DNA of 44,163 bases from Draconibacterium orientale (GCA_020718205.1 DYSN01000021.1:1-44163), one strand, 5' to 3'. Shown: positions 18,501-26,282, counted from the stretch's first letter. Notes: generated by a model from the sequence alone, not told the origin. Made by a program: numbers and translations.

Positions 18501-19248
18501 TAGATTCGGGTAATTTTTCAGCTTCGGACCAGGAGCCATCTTGGTTTCGGGTTCGGCGGAATATGTCTTTTTGAGCTTTACTATCTTTACCATAAGCAGC
18601 GTAGTAAACCACAGGTGCTTTAGAATTGAAGAACATAAAGTCGTTGGTATTCATCTTTACATCTTCTTTCGATGCAAAAGTCTCGGGTTTTTTAATGATG
18701 CGACCGCCAAAATCTCTCAGTTCGTAGGAACGGAAAAAATCTTGCCTTGCGACTTCGGTTTTTTGCATAACAAAAAGATCCCTAACACTTTGCATCATTG
18801 TCATTCCGTTTCGGCACATCTCGATTTTGCGGTCGACTTCGAAATTTTTATTGGCTTTCTTTCCGGCTTGTGCCTTGTATTTTTCATAGTATGAAATAGC
18901 AGCAGGGAAATTATAGTTGATATGATAGGCAAAACCCAGGTGAAAATACACATCGATATCGGATAATTGGTCGAGTCCTTTTTTAAGATATTCAATGGGA
19001 GCATAGGTATCGCTTCGGTCGGAATAGAGCAAGCAAACTCCAAACCTATAGTTGAGCATTGGATTTGTCCGGTCGAGACTCAACATTTGAGAATACATGG
19101 GAAAAGCTTTGGAATACTCGCCATTATTATAAAAATTGGTGGCCGCTGTTTCCATTTCCTGAGTCGATGCAAACTCATGCTGAGCCATTCCCCAATTGGA
19201 AAGGATCACAAAAAATACCACAATAAAATATTTAAAAGCAGATTGCAT
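12538..19248 (-). CDS. Giant exported TPR / PD40 propeller / coiled-coil protein with three C-terminal SPOR domains
   Basis: A 2236-residue protein. In order: signal peptide (1-22, SNWGMAQ); TPR-like helices (about 29-130); a PD40 beta-propeller segment (about 212-342) with DGKTLYFSSNG and GGFDIFKS; roughly 1500 residues of Ala/Gln/Glu/Lys/Ser-rich helix with many heptads; and three SPOR-like repeats (about 1913-1993, 2030-2110, 2158-2236), each with a VQ[IF] or IQV strand and a closing V-x-F-x-D-G-K or similar. SPOR domains bind peptidoglycan glycan strands lacking stem peptides. The TPR-PD40 front resembles PorE of the type IX secretion system, which instead ends in an OmpA-like peptidoglycan-binding domain. 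Likely periplasmic or outer-membrane-associated and structural. It lies 40 bases downstream of plsY on the same strand. Confidence 0.8.
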   Translation of the reverse strand: MQSAFKYFIVVFFVILSNWGMAQHEFASTQEMETAATNFYNNGEYSKAFPMYSQMLSLDRTNPMLNYRFGVCLLYSDRSDTYAPIEYLKKGLDQLSDIDVYFHLGFAYHINYNFPAAISYYEKYKAQAGKKANKNFEVDRKIEMCRNGMTMMQSVRDLFVMQKTEVARQDFFRSYELRDFGGRIIKKPETFASKEDVKMNTNDFMFFNSKAPVVYYAAYGKDSKAQKDIFRRTRNQDGSWSEAEKLPESINTPYDDDFPVMMPDGKTLYFSSNGHNTMGGFDIFKSVLDPKTLKWSIPENINFPFNTPVDDILFVSDTSETTAWFASVRNSVNDKIMVYKVGILKRPQGSEDLASIYKKNQQLTEADLKKIKDKARLDVNISEDEFKEIPEPVVQNQIAVVGDFEKGEDMIARKLQQNKTQDALLDSVRHLIDKFDIQIQQQDSIRQLALTLSIQNTSKAEILLAKARNSLKSAQVNKDMTLVNESVKTANTSVAQSRKYAYVAQQQSDFAEGLKNSISQKHDTLSKLNLLYGNAQHAMINGNFDEAKFIISGMVIPGKESSNTASSINIPFDNMEKEAVTLPAEYIDTESFQPFEVSTESGKPMVVTVNADYENLLPGSTNSEIANSSKSFSNNPSRKVDEYIEIINEKLVSEEIRSKNLQNQIEIIKSKWAILPENEKTEKLAQLNALQKEFSVLSSQILIVRQNVSSAETEYKKQLLSAASPESKRTVYRHLATHLEKVYDFGANSFVSTGIPTTEAISYAINQSGDLEQKAVGSGDLGSQESLSFNEQGSSIVKERSTQILADIRNQEKQNDFLAKKIDLNIPESERNLNTALAEANVLLQQAKDASTSNKKVLVNQANEKFSTAIVLSQNITAYKNIQQTLLDNSTLSETIMVELSSENEKLNQGLNQKNWEQAKSSFSKQEELAQKYQTLNQSLSLVDKSTGLLLAPPASQGSSKMVYEVTSAGSIVKNIGNPAKQWTSSQDLMQDLTPSADATNPALELAPNTTLSSNTKQLALSFAPLENPENTGLTFKAPELKSSVASSTNSLVRSTSLQVDNLKNEIEKLTNKRNALESEYTIQISEAAKYEEQSLKILNTIELTVESVETANMLSRQSKQSLYKAALISQIIKKTDRKIWDNSKLLAESVSTADQVLAYVNSNESDEALLLNVQLQRKVASQDNTINDASFNYETGEILAPATDIFNRPENSEFLIVDGKIQRNDQSGLLSFYHSVAPETNTNLVSSNFFSWSTESKISQDSAITESNAQMGNVRNSTTSGNESADISQLIQSYKAADFNDDNDVRNALAQLNFAAQTHLSDVNNVTYQLTLLAEQKLNNSNEFLLKLESGNGTPELKRLWSDSSAIFLNQALALKQLTEKYSVYANAEEQKKNQITQSSFEIEKAISGGQLEQGKSLFTQMQNKVGQFSDSPNHVLNSLKNDISVNSVKYKTEMDSLYLKSQDLANQSVMMLSQASEERKKADGKKNAFKRREMIKKAEDLELQATQLQNESEKALAQGNMLYQSSEVALALGIISSQIYQTVQNSGTASIIPVNREIVFSEIDNRKKQIYQERYITSEAPTAETESNSVAIGKTDLRAYERENFKAEMISEELELIKREIVMLSQASNSNLTDKEIYLNTQKVKLLRIKADSLEYEAQLVFNLANSILETLSADEQKTARKNSRDFNAYLQDLKTQIEKLLSEASTLKQRAERSNNLVNRDELLKQATEKEGIAMYLILEEFEVIAQKNKTRYRKNQLVLQQILLEKATLQERELMTAIFAQIDDYFSQTQLKHLKANEPGISFTMKKILLQDAYSLEMKALDLQQQAQTMLEKHDINSMLAFQPKQSAQQELAQTNSTDNNQEKKQKQNREVEIATSQTKTLTPENNTPTVGQTSTDVKSQISFEIPASGLVYKVQFLAIKELKSADFFKQVPEVSAERVSNSTYIRYFSGQFNEIEAAIIRRNSLRASGFPEAFIKSWRNGESINLLASQTSAGGGTNSSSVPVSNSVETVINNVDFSANNITALQGTYFTVQIGVYTRPRTSNSILGISPLYHKRLNNGYWVYYSGIYKSMEEANSRKDEIVAHGVADAFVVAFTDGKSVNITSAMDIIERGGQIPSDEDIVILEDASTRLNSDWSIAQNSTIENTSSNTANNFRIQVGVYSNPVNLDWISSQLDGNESIEMSRNSNGKYVYSLGNFTSEKEARHYLPKVKELVNDAFVVGFRDGKKLYF
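12541..13512 (-). repeat. Three SPOR-type repeats at the end of the giant protein
   Basis: Three divergent copies of about 80 residues spaced by about 117 and 128 residues. Each begins with a hydrophobic strand (VYKVQFLAI, YFTVQIGVY, NFRIQVGVY), has a central aromatic strand followed by G-x-[FY] (IRYFSGQF, VYYSGIY, VYSLGNF) and an E-A helix ending in an A-F-[VI] strand. The last two are closest to the SPOR consensus. The nucleotide copies have diverged, so this is an old protein-level duplication. Confidence 0.7.
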
Positions 19249-19288
19249 TAACTTCTATATTTGGTGTAAAAGTAAGGAATAATTAACA

Positions 19289-19930
19289 TTAGGAATATTC
19301 CTTCTTAGTTTTTAGAGTAAACTTGTTCTCGGTACCTTTCAGAAGTTTTCGAATATTGGAGCGATGTGTATAAATAATGAAGGAGCTGGCAAAAAATCCA
19401 AGCAAAACAAGAGGCATGGAGTTGTTTTTAAAAACAAAAACCAGAAACACAGGAAAGGCAATCCCCGCAGCTATTGAACCTAATGAAACATAGCGGGTTA
19501 GATAGATAACAACGATAAATGTGAGCAAACTAGATAAAAAGGCCAATGGAAAAAGGCCTATGGACATGCCGGCCAATGTCCCGACACCTTTCCCGCCCCT
19601 AAAGCCAGCAAATACAGGATATACATGACCCAATACAGCTGCGAGGCCGAACAAAATCTGAAGATATTCAACTGTCTCGGGGGAGTAACTCCAGGGTATT
19701 TTGGAAGCTATAAAAACCGGAAACCAACCTTTGGTGATATCGAAAATAAGGACAGGAATTCCGGCCCGAGGCCCCAAAACCCTCACGGTGTTGGTGGCCC
19801 CTGCGTTTCCGCTACCATGCTCTCTGATGTCGAGACTAAAAAACCATTTCCCAACCCAAACAGCAGTAGGAATGCTTCCGAGCAAATAGGAGCCGGTAAT
19901 CCCCAGAATTAAATACACAATAGAATCCAT
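19289..19930 (-). CDS. plsY: Acyl-phosphate:glycerol-3-phosphate acyltransferase PlsY
   Basis: PlsY transfers an acyl group from acyl-phosphate to glycerol-3-phosphate at the inner membrane, the first step of phospholipid synthesis. The 213-residue multi-spanning protein carries the three family motifs: LGSIPTAVWVGK (motif 1), GSGNAGATNTVRVLG (motif 2, glycerol-phosphate binding) and GHVYPVFAGFRGGKGV (motif 3). Its ATG shares one base with the stop codon of the 1497-residue gene upstream (TAATG), so translation of the two is probably coupled. plsX, the partner that makes acyl-phosphate, is not in the window. Confidence 0.95.
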   Translation of the reverse strand: MDSIVYLILGITGSYLLGSIPTAVWVGKWFFSLDIREHGSGNAGATNTVRVLGPRAGIPVLIFDITKGWFPVFIASKIPWSYSPETVEYLQILFGLAAVLGHVYPVFAGFRGGKGVGTLAGMSIGLFPLAFLSSLLTFIVVIYLTRYVSLGSIAAGIAFPVFLVFVFKNNSMPLVLLGFFASSFIIYTHRSNIRKLLKGTENKFTLKTKKEYS

Positions 19931-22900
19931 TAATTATATGGTTTTACGCGAGTTAGAAAATCGTCTTTCTTTTTTGTATCGCCAATATTGTAGCGGAATG
20001 CCGATTTTTTCCCATCATCTTTTTCTTCTTTAACTTTATTTTTATCTCCTTTACCGGTCACATCTTCGATAATTAAATCATTGAATTTTCCGAGGGATGA
20101 GAAAGCCTTGAGCAGATTGCTCTGATAATTGAAGTAGAACCACTCCCCTCCTATTTCGAAATAAATATTTACTTCGTCGCCTGACCTAATTTTTCTAAAC
20201 TCCACTATACCAACTATTTCGCCGTTGATTCTTCCTTTTAAAATCCCCCCGATATTTATCTTTCCCTGAGAAATATAGCTGTTGGTTGCGGGTTGCCATT
20301 TTAGTTTCATTTCGTTAAAAAACAAGGTATGAACCAGTTGGTCGGGACTTTTCTTTTGCTGACCAAGAGCTATGCGGGTAAGATATTTATCGGCAGCTTC
20401 TATTCCCATATATCCTCCAGCCACCTTAGCATAGAAATCGGAATTTAGATCGTAGCCGCTATATTCATTGGCTTTAAAAAGGTTTATAATTTCTTCGAGA
20501 GCTTTTTCTGAGAAGTGAAAATCGAAAGCCGAAGCCATAACAAAATCAGCATCGCCCGATTTCTCTACGGCGTTTCCATAGGATTGGATTACGAAATCTT
20601 CAGTTCGAACATCGATATTTATTTTGCCTTCGCCAAAAGTTTTACAGGAATTTGCATTAAAACTCAGGTAGTTATCGGGACGGCTGAGCTGAAGCAGCTT
20701 CTCCTTGCTCGAGATTCTATATTCATTGCTTCCTTCGTCGAAGGTAATAAACCCATTGGCCGACAAAATTACGGAATCGAAATAATCTACTTTATCCTGG
20801 AGGAAGATAGAATAAACTTCGCGTTTGGTTTGGCTGTTTGCTATACCCGCATATTTACGTGTATTGGAAATATCGGGCACCCGGGGTTGGACCGGAATTG
20901 GAATGAAAACATTTTCCGGTTCCACAATAGATTTGAAAGCAACCCAATGGTCGCCATTTATGCAGCCGGTATTAATTTTAAATCCCCCATCGAATTCAAG
21001 TTCTTTTCTACTGGCCAAAAGGTGTGCATCGCCATAGAATTTGAAGGCAGGGTTAAGCGTAAAATCATTTTCTTTAAGAATGGTTCCCGATGCAATGGTT
21101 TGAAAGGTAGTATCGACGCTGATATTGTTGAAGAAGATATTCTGTGCTTTTTTCTCTTTGTCGATATATTTATAATTTCCTGAGGCCATATAGTCGTTTT
21201 TACCATTCACTTTCACTTTGGCGTTATCAATATCGTGATATTTAGTGGTTGTATTGGCTAATATTCCAGCATTTTCCAATGGAATCATTTCGGCATTTTG
21301 TAAAATGGTCACAATACCGTCACCAGGAAAAATGGCAGCATCGGCCACATTGAGAAAGATAACGCCTTCGGCTCTGATTTCCTTCCTTTTACTATTGAAA
21401 CTTGCTTTGGCACTTTTGAACGTCAAAGAATCCTGACCGGGATGAACCGAGAAAAACTCAGAGCCTTTAATCTCAATGTCGGCCAGTTCTTTTCTGGTCT
21501 TTCCGACCAATTCTTCGGGCAATGTGGCGTCTTTTTTCGAGTAGGTTGTTTCATCTCTGTCCATATACCAGGTGGCTTCGTCCATATAGCAAATATATAG
21601 ATTTTGAGGAAATTCTACTACCGAAGTTCCGCCATTGGAGCTAAACAAGACTTTACGTTCTTTATAATCGGCATTTGCCTGAAAATTGGTTAGAGTCCAG
21701 CCATCGTCAATAAAATTAACGGTGTCGGCCTGATAGGTCAGATTTTTAAATTTGTATTTATTCGAAATCATCTTGGCAACCTTATAATTTAAAGTTCCGC
21801 TCCCTGTGAGGCCAGTTGGCTTGAGGCTCAACATACCAGCCAGATTGGTTTCCTCATCGTACATGCTCATATTGTCTTTTTTGGTAAAAATGAGCATTTC
21901 GTCCCGGTAAGGCATCCAATGTTCGTAAACGTTAATAGCATTCACTCGGGGATATTCAATTCCTGCAGTTGAAGCCTGAATATTAAAGGCATCGGCATGA
22001 ACATTCATGGAATCCAGATAGAAGATATAGTCTTTGGCAATGGTTTTGGAAGTGAGATAATCCAGGTTTCCATCGCCCCTAAGCCCCCGGTTACTCAGAT
22101 TCACGGTATTGAAAAAGTTTCCTTTGCCGCCATAGGCAGGCAGCCCCGATGTTGGAGTTTGCTTGACAAAACCAAGAGAATAATCGGGCATAACCCGCAG
22201 TGGTTCAGCAATATCAGGAAATATTCCACCCGAGAAAAGGTAGCCGTCAAAACTAATTTCTTCGGTTTTGATATCGTCGAGAGCATGGAGCACAAATGGG
22301 CTAATGCGATAATAGAACCTGCTTCGGGAATACACCCCTAGTTCGATAGAAGGGTGATCGTAGTAGGCATACGAATCTTTTTTACTATTAAAAACCGGAT
22401 ATTCCTTGTAGGGTTTAAGACCCGATTTATTGGCCGGATGGTCGATAAGAATATCGCCTGCCAAATCGATGAGTGCGGTTTTTACAGGAATTCTTTCATA
22501 CCCCCCAGTTGGCAGCGGACCTCCTTCGACCCAAAACCAAAGGGAGTCGATTTGTGGCATGTCGAGTTTAAAAGCATTATAATCGAAAACGCAATTGTGG
22601 GCTTTAAAGCTAAACCGACCCGCAGTTACAGTTCCATTGAACCTAAAGTCGCGGTTCTTTCCAACAATAATGTATTCGTCGTCGGCAATTTTTTTATCGC
22701 CTGGTTCAATTACAAGATTCTGGGAATCGGATAAAATAATGCTTTGCACACCGTTTATTCTTAAATCGAAACTATCGAGCCTGAGCTTGGCGTTGGTGAG
22801 TTTTGTGCTATCGGATCTGAATAGGATTACATCGTAATCAACTTTTCCGGTTCGGGCGTTTATATAAAAAGCAGTTCTATCTTTCACGATAACCAGGTCG

Positions 22901-24423
22901 TTTTCAGCATCGTACATTACAAATCCCTCGTGGGCTAATGATAGTAACTGAAGTTTAACCTGCTCGTAAGGCTTTTTTACATATTTGGTATAATCGAGTA
23001 TATAAATGACATCGGAATGGTTCTCTTTCACGTATTTATTGAGTAAACTTAGGGGATGTTCGGAATCCATTCCAATGATTTCTTCGAAGTGAGTGAGGGA
23101 GTATTGATTGTTGGATGTGAAAAAGGCCGGACGTTTATTCATGCCTTTAATCATGTCGAAGTCGATGTAATTTTCGTCCATTTTCCAGTAAAAGGCTTCC
23201 ACAAACATATCGAGTTGATGATATGTATTGGAGAATGGATCGGCTCGCAATCCTTTATCGTCGCGGATGAGTGAAAGCTCTCTGGTTTGATCGGAGTAGT
23301 TCATTCTCAAGCCACTGTGGTAAATACTATCTTGCCCATAGTGCATCGAAATGCTCGCGAACTGAGATCTGATTCTATCGGTATCGATAGAAAAACTGTT
23401 GGATTTGAGATAAATAAAAGGTTTGCCGTTGCGTTTAAAAGTGAGAACCACCGGGTTTTTAGAATCTCCAACACCAATCAATCTGGCGCCTTCAATTTTA
23501 AATCCCCCCGAGAAATCAACATCCTTAAATATTTCGGGAATCTCCCATTGCTTGGTGTATGAGGTGAAGGATGGATAAAGTGCTTTTTCGCCTGTCCGGC
23601 TGGCCAAAACTTGTTCTTCGAGCCTTCCGAGAAGCGGTTGACTGAAGTATCTTTTATTTTGAAACTCCACTGAATCGGCTTCGAATTTCGACATTTTCAT
23701 TTCGATTCGATAGTTGTTGAGTGTGGCAAATACTTCATCGGGAGTAAATCCGGCACGTTGCCAATCTATCCGGCCACCTTTACCAATCCATAAATTTTCG
23801 GCAGCAATAAAAACGCCCTGGGTATTATAAATATTGGAGCTATCTTTTTTGGTATAGCAAATAAGGTCGGTATTGGAGAATAAAACCCGGATGCTTGTAT
23901 CAACTTCCATGGACCAATCGCCAGTTATCTTCCACTGAATAATATCGTTGGAAAAAATAAACTGTTTATTGAACAGCGCAAGGCTATTTTCTAAATAGGC
24001 AGTAAAATCGCGACTGGGTTTGGTTTTTAAAATGAAATCGACACTTTCCATCCATTTCGAAATAGCAGCAGGATCGTACCCTTTGTCAATCATTGTAATG
24101 AGGCCAATAAAATAATCGTAGAAAAAAGGCATGGCCCGCATTTTATTATCGAGCATTTTATTGGAAGTGACATAAATTTTCTGTTTGATGTCGTCGCTAA
24201 AATAGCCGGTTGTCCACTTGACTTCCAAGTCTTTAAGAAAGTTTTTAACGAGCTTGGAATCTTTATCCTGAACCCGTTCAAAATGCACTTGTAGAGTTAC
24301 AAAATACTCGTCGGATGAGGCAGGCATCGACTTAACTACCTGTTGTCCAAAAGAGTAGAAATTCATTAACAAACCCACAAAAAGGGTTAGTGTTGTTACA
24401 AATATCTTTCTGTTCAAATTCAT
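19930..24423 (-). CDS. Giant exported beta-rich protein of unknown function, coupled to plsY
   Basis: A 1497-residue protein with a signal peptide (about 1-27, ending NFYSFGQ) and no other membrane segment. Most of it is made of short alternating beta-strands with turns rich in Asp, Asn and Gly (for example GGFKIEGARLIGVG, GAGTLNYKV-like and GNLDYLTSK segments), recalling the repeated strands of OstA/LptD-like or AsmA-like periplasmic proteins. A helical island at about 430-500 interrupts the beta pattern. The C-terminus is lysine-rich and ends FLTRVKPYN. I do not recognise a named family. Context (one-base overlap with plsY, then the giant SPOR protein) suggests an envelope role. A perfect -7 element lies 22 bases before the ATG. 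Confidence 0.7.
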   Translation of the reverse strand: MNLNRKIFVTTLTLFVGLLMNFYSFGQQVVKSMPASSDEYFVTLQVHFERVQDKDSKLVKNFLKDLEVKWTTGYFSDDIKQKIYVTSNKMLDNKMRAMPFFYDYFIGLITMIDKGYDPAAISKWMESVDFILKTKPSRDFTAYLENSLALFNKQFIFSNDIIQWKITGDWSMEVDTSIRVLFSNTDLICYTKKDSSNIYNTQGVFIAAENLWIGKGGRIDWQRAGFTPDEVFATLNNYRIEMKMSKFEADSVEFQNKRYFSQPLLGRLEEQVLASRTGEKALYPSFTSYTKQWEIPEIFKDVDFSGGFKIEGARLIGVGDSKNPVVLTFKRNGKPFIYLKSNSFSIDTDRIRSQFASISMHYGQDSIYHSGLRMNYSDQTRELSLIRDDKGLRADPFSNTYHQLDMFVEAFYWKMDENYIDFDMIKGMNKRPAFFTSNNQYSLTHFEEIIGMDSEHPLSLLNKYVKENHSDVIYILDYTKYVKKPYEQVKLQLLSLAHEGFVMYDAENDLVIVKDRTAFYINARTGKVDYDVILFRSDSTKLTNAKLRLDSFDLRINGVQSIILSDSQNLVIEPGDKKIADDEYIIVGKNRDFRFNGTVTAGRFSFKAHNCVFDYNAFKLDMPQIDSLWFWVEGGPLPTGGYERIPVKTALIDLAGDILIDHPANKSGLKPYKEYPVFNSKKDSYAYYDHPSIELGVYSRSRFYYRISPFVLHALDDIKTEEISFDGYLFSGGIFPDIAEPLRVMPDYSLGFVKQTPTSGLPAYGGKGNFFNTVNLSNRGLRGDGNLDYLTSKTIAKDYIFYLDSMNVHADAFNIQASTAGIEYPRVNAINVYEHWMPYRDEMLIFTKKDNMSMYDEETNLAGMLSLKPTGLTGSGTLNYKVAKMISNKYKFKNLTYQADTVNFIDDGWTLTNFQANADYKERKVLFSSNGGTSVVEFPQNLYICYMDEATWYMDRDETTYSKKDATLPEELVGKTRKELADIEIKGSEFFSVHPGQDSLTFKSAKASFNSKRKEIRAEGVIFLNVADAAIFPGDGIVTILQNAEMIPLENAGILANTTTKYHDIDNAKVKVNGKNDYMASGNYKYIDKEKKAQNIFFNNISVDTTFQTIASGTILKENDFTLNPAFKFYGDAHLLASRKELEFDGGFKINTGCINGDHWVAFKSIVEPENVFIPIPVQPRVPDISNTRKYAGIANSQTKREVYSIFLQDKVDYFDSVILSANGFITFDEGSNEYRISSKEKLLQLSRPDNYLSFNANSCKTFGEGKINIDVRTEDFVIQSYGNAVEKSGDADFVMASAFDFHFSEKALEEIINLFKANEYSGYDLNSDFYAKVAGGYMGIEAADKYLTRIALGQQKKSPDQLVHTLFFNEMKLKWQPATNSYISQGKINIGGILKGRINGEIVGIVEFRKIRSGDEVNIYFEIGGEWFYFNYQSNLLKAFSSLGKFNDLIIEDVTGKGDKNKVKEEKDDGKKSAFRYNIGDTKKKDDFLTRVKPYN

Positions 24424-24445
24424 GAGCTTATTTATTGGGGATAAA

Positions 24446-24453
24446 CAAAGATA
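24446..24453 (-). promoter_or_regulatory. Candidate -7 element of the giant-protein/plsY unit
   Basis: The minus strand reads TATCTTTG, a perfect TAnnTTTG match, ending 22 bases before the ATG of the 1497-residue gene and just downstream of the prmA terminator. This marks the start of a new transcription unit. Confidence 0.5.
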
Positions 24454-24518
24454 GTATTTATCAGTTTTGGCGAGCTGTAAATTTGTTCACAAAAAAAATT
24501 TGGTAAGTGAACATTTGA

Positions 24519-24563
24519 GTTTTAAAAAGCCGCAAAGGATTTTTTTAATGATACTTTGCGGCT
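24519..24563 (-). terminator. Intrinsic terminator of the tpiA-prmA unit
   Basis: In the minus-strand transcript a perfect 10-bp stem (AGCCGCAAAG at 24554-24563 read in reverse complement, pairing with 24528-24537) encloses a 16-base loop and is followed by a short U run. It sits about 50 bases after the prmA stop codon. The same AGCCGC stem would also form on the plus strand but without a good T-run. Confidence 0.8.
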
Positions 24564-24615
24564 GGTATTTTATTATGATATAAATTATTTGAAATACAAC
24601 ATTTTAAACTCCAAA

Positions 24616-25449
24616 TCAGGCTTTCTGAAAGATTGCAGCTACCCATTGGTTTCTTACACTGTGACTTTTATAACTCAATCCCAGACTTTCGGCATGAGCC
24701 CGAATGTCGGCAAGATCCGATTCATAGAATCCACTAAAAAATATTCGGCCTTCGGGTTTGAGCACTTTTTCATACTCAACCATGTCCTGAAGAAGGATAT
24801 TTTTGTTGATGTTGGCCAGAATCAGGTTGTAGGATCTGTTTTCGAGAAGAGCGGCATCGCCCAGCTCCACCACAATTTGGGGGAAACCATTTTTCAACAC
24901 ATTTTCCGATGCATTTATAAAGGCCCACTCGTTATTGTCGATGGCGTGAACAAGGGTTGCATTTTTCATTGCTGCGAAAATGGCTAAAACACCCGTTCCA
25001 CTCCCCATGTCTAAAACACTTTTCCCACTAACATCTTCATTGAGAATAAGTTGTATCATTTGAAAAGTAGTTTCGTGGTGGGCAGTTCCAAAACTCATTT
25101 GTGGTTCAATGATTATTTCGAATTCCATTTCCGGTTTTTGGGGGTGAAAAGGAGCCCTGATATAGCATCGATTATCGACCATAACCGACTCATATTCACT
25201 TTCCCATTTGGCATTCCAGTTTTGGTCGGGAATTTCGGTGAAGCTATAAGATATTGAAAACTGATTTTGTAAGGATTCAACGAGTTCATCAACAGCATTC
25301 TTCTGGAACAAATCGGCCAGGATATAAGCTTTGAAGGAGTTATCATCTTCCACAAAACTTTCGAAACCAAGCTCGCCCAATTCGGCAATAAGGATTTCGG
25401 TTCCGGGTTCCTGAGGATTTACTGTAAAAATCAGTTCCAGATAGTTCAT
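24616..25449 (-). CDS. prmA: Ribosomal protein L11 methyltransferase
   Basis: PrmA trimethylates several residues of ribosomal protein L11 using S-adenosylmethionine. The 277-residue protein has the N-terminal substrate-recognition domain (MNYLELIFTVNPQEPGTEILIAELGELGFESF), the linker PDQNWNAKWESEYESV and IIEPQMSFGTAHHETT, and the methyltransferase core with VLDMGSGTGVLAIFAAM (motif I), HAIDNNEWAF and LILANINKNILL (the N-[IL]-x-x-x-[IV] equivalent of the catalytic loop). Its ATG shares one base with the tpiA stop (TAATG), so the two genes form one unit, closed by a strong terminator. Confidence 0.95.
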   Translation of the reverse strand: MNYLELIFTVNPQEPGTEILIAELGELGFESFVEDDNSFKAYILADLFQKNAVDELVESLQNQFSISYSFTEIPDQNWNAKWESEYESVMVDNRCYIRAPFHPQKPEMEFEIIIEPQMSFGTAHHETTFQMIQLILNEDVSGKSVLDMGSGTGVLAIFAAMKNATLVHAIDNNEWAFINASENVLKNGFPQIVVELGDAALLENRSYNLILANINKNILLQDMVEYEKVLKPEGRIFFSGFYESDLADIRAHAESLGLSYKSHSVRNQWVAAIFQKA

Positions 25450-26210
25450 TATTTCACGCTTTTGATTATGGTTAAAAAATCTGCGGCATTTAAGCTGGCT
25501 CCACCAATCAAACCGCCATCCACATCGGGTTGGGCAAAGAGTTCGCGGGCATTTTGAGCATTGCAGCTTCCGCCGTAAATAACAGAAAGGCCTTCGGCCA
25601 ATTCGTTACCATATTTTCCTTTAAGAATCTGTCTGATGAAAGCATGCATTTCCTGTGCCTGATCAGATGTGGCAGTTCTACCGGTTCCAATGGCCCAAAC
25701 TGGTTCGTAGGCAATCACTACATTGGCCATTTCGTCATCGGTCAAATGAAATAAGCTATTCTCAATTTGTTTTTGAACAACCTGGAAATGAATATTTTGG
25801 TCACGTTCTTCAATCACTTCGCCACAACAAAAAATAGGAGTTATATCGTTATCCAAGAGTAGGTTCACTTTTTCGGCGAGCTCCTGAGCGGTTTCTTTAA
25901 AATATTTACGACGCTCGGAATGTCCAACAATGCAATAGTCAACATCGAGCGATTTGAGCATTTCGGCAGAAATTTCGCCAGTGTAGGCACCACCTTCTTT
26001 GTTTGAGCAGTTTTGAGCACCCACCGAAAAGCCATTTTCAAGACCCACATCGGTTGACATTTCCAGATAAAGTGCTGGGGGACAAATAACTACTTCAACA
26101 TTTTCCAACTCTATGGGTTCAATTCCTTCGGCCAATTCAAATAATAATTCGTCGGCTTCTTCAAAGGTTTTATTCATTTTCCAGTTTCCGGCAACAATTT
26201 GTTTTCTCAT
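25449..26210 (-). CDS. tpiA: Triose-phosphate isomerase
   Basis: TpiA interconverts dihydroxyacetone phosphate and glyceraldehyde 3-phosphate in the cytoplasm. From MRKQIVAGNWKMN the protein is 253 residues, normal for the family. Active-site residues are visible: Asn9 and Lys11 in GNWKMN, His97 in VGHSERR and Glu169 in AYEPVWAIGTG (loop 6). IYGGSCNAQN and DGGLIGGASL form the phosphate-binding end. An in-frame ATG at 26237 would add nine non-family residues and lies upstream of the promoter's probable start site, so 26210 is preferred. It is first in the tpiA-prmA unit. Confidence 0.96.
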   Translation of the reverse strand: MRKQIVAGNWKMNKTFEEADELLFELAEGIEPIELENVEVVICPPALYLEMSTDVGLENGFSVGAQNCSNKEGGAYTGEISAEMLKSLDVDYCIVGHSERRKYFKETAQELAEKVNLLLDNDITPIFCCGEVIEERDQNIHFQVVQKQIENSLFHLTDDEMANVVIAYEPVWAIGTGRTATSDQAQEMHAFIRQILKGKYGNELAEGLSVIYGGSCNAQNARELFAQPDVDGGLIGGASLNAADFLTIIKSVK

Positions 26211-26234
26211 ATGTTTTGCTTTTTTAATGAGCAA

Positions 26235-26242
26235 CAAAAATA
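26235..26242 (-). promoter_or_regulatory. Candidate -7 element of tpiA
   Basis: The minus strand reads TATTTTTG, a perfect TAnnTTTG match, ending 24 bases before the chosen tpiA ATG. It supports the start at 26210 over 26237, because transcription would begin downstream of the latter. Confidence 0.5.
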
Positions 26243-26263
26243 GGCCAATATTTCTTAAAAAGG

Positions 26264-26271
26264 TATATTTG
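26264..26271 (+). promoter_or_regulatory. Candidate -7 element of the DUF2809-like gene
   Basis: The plus strand reads TATATTTG, a perfect TAnnTTTG match, only 11 bases before the ATG at 26283. Transcription would begin almost at the start codon, giving a nearly leaderless mRNA, or translation begins at the second Met a few codons on. Confidence 0.45.
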
Positions 26272-26282
26272 TTTTAAGGCTT

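Noticed and set aside
20515-21183. 222-residue plus-strand open frame
   Set aside because: It lies wholly antisense to the 1497-residue gene, has no recognisable domain and no promoter or start context.
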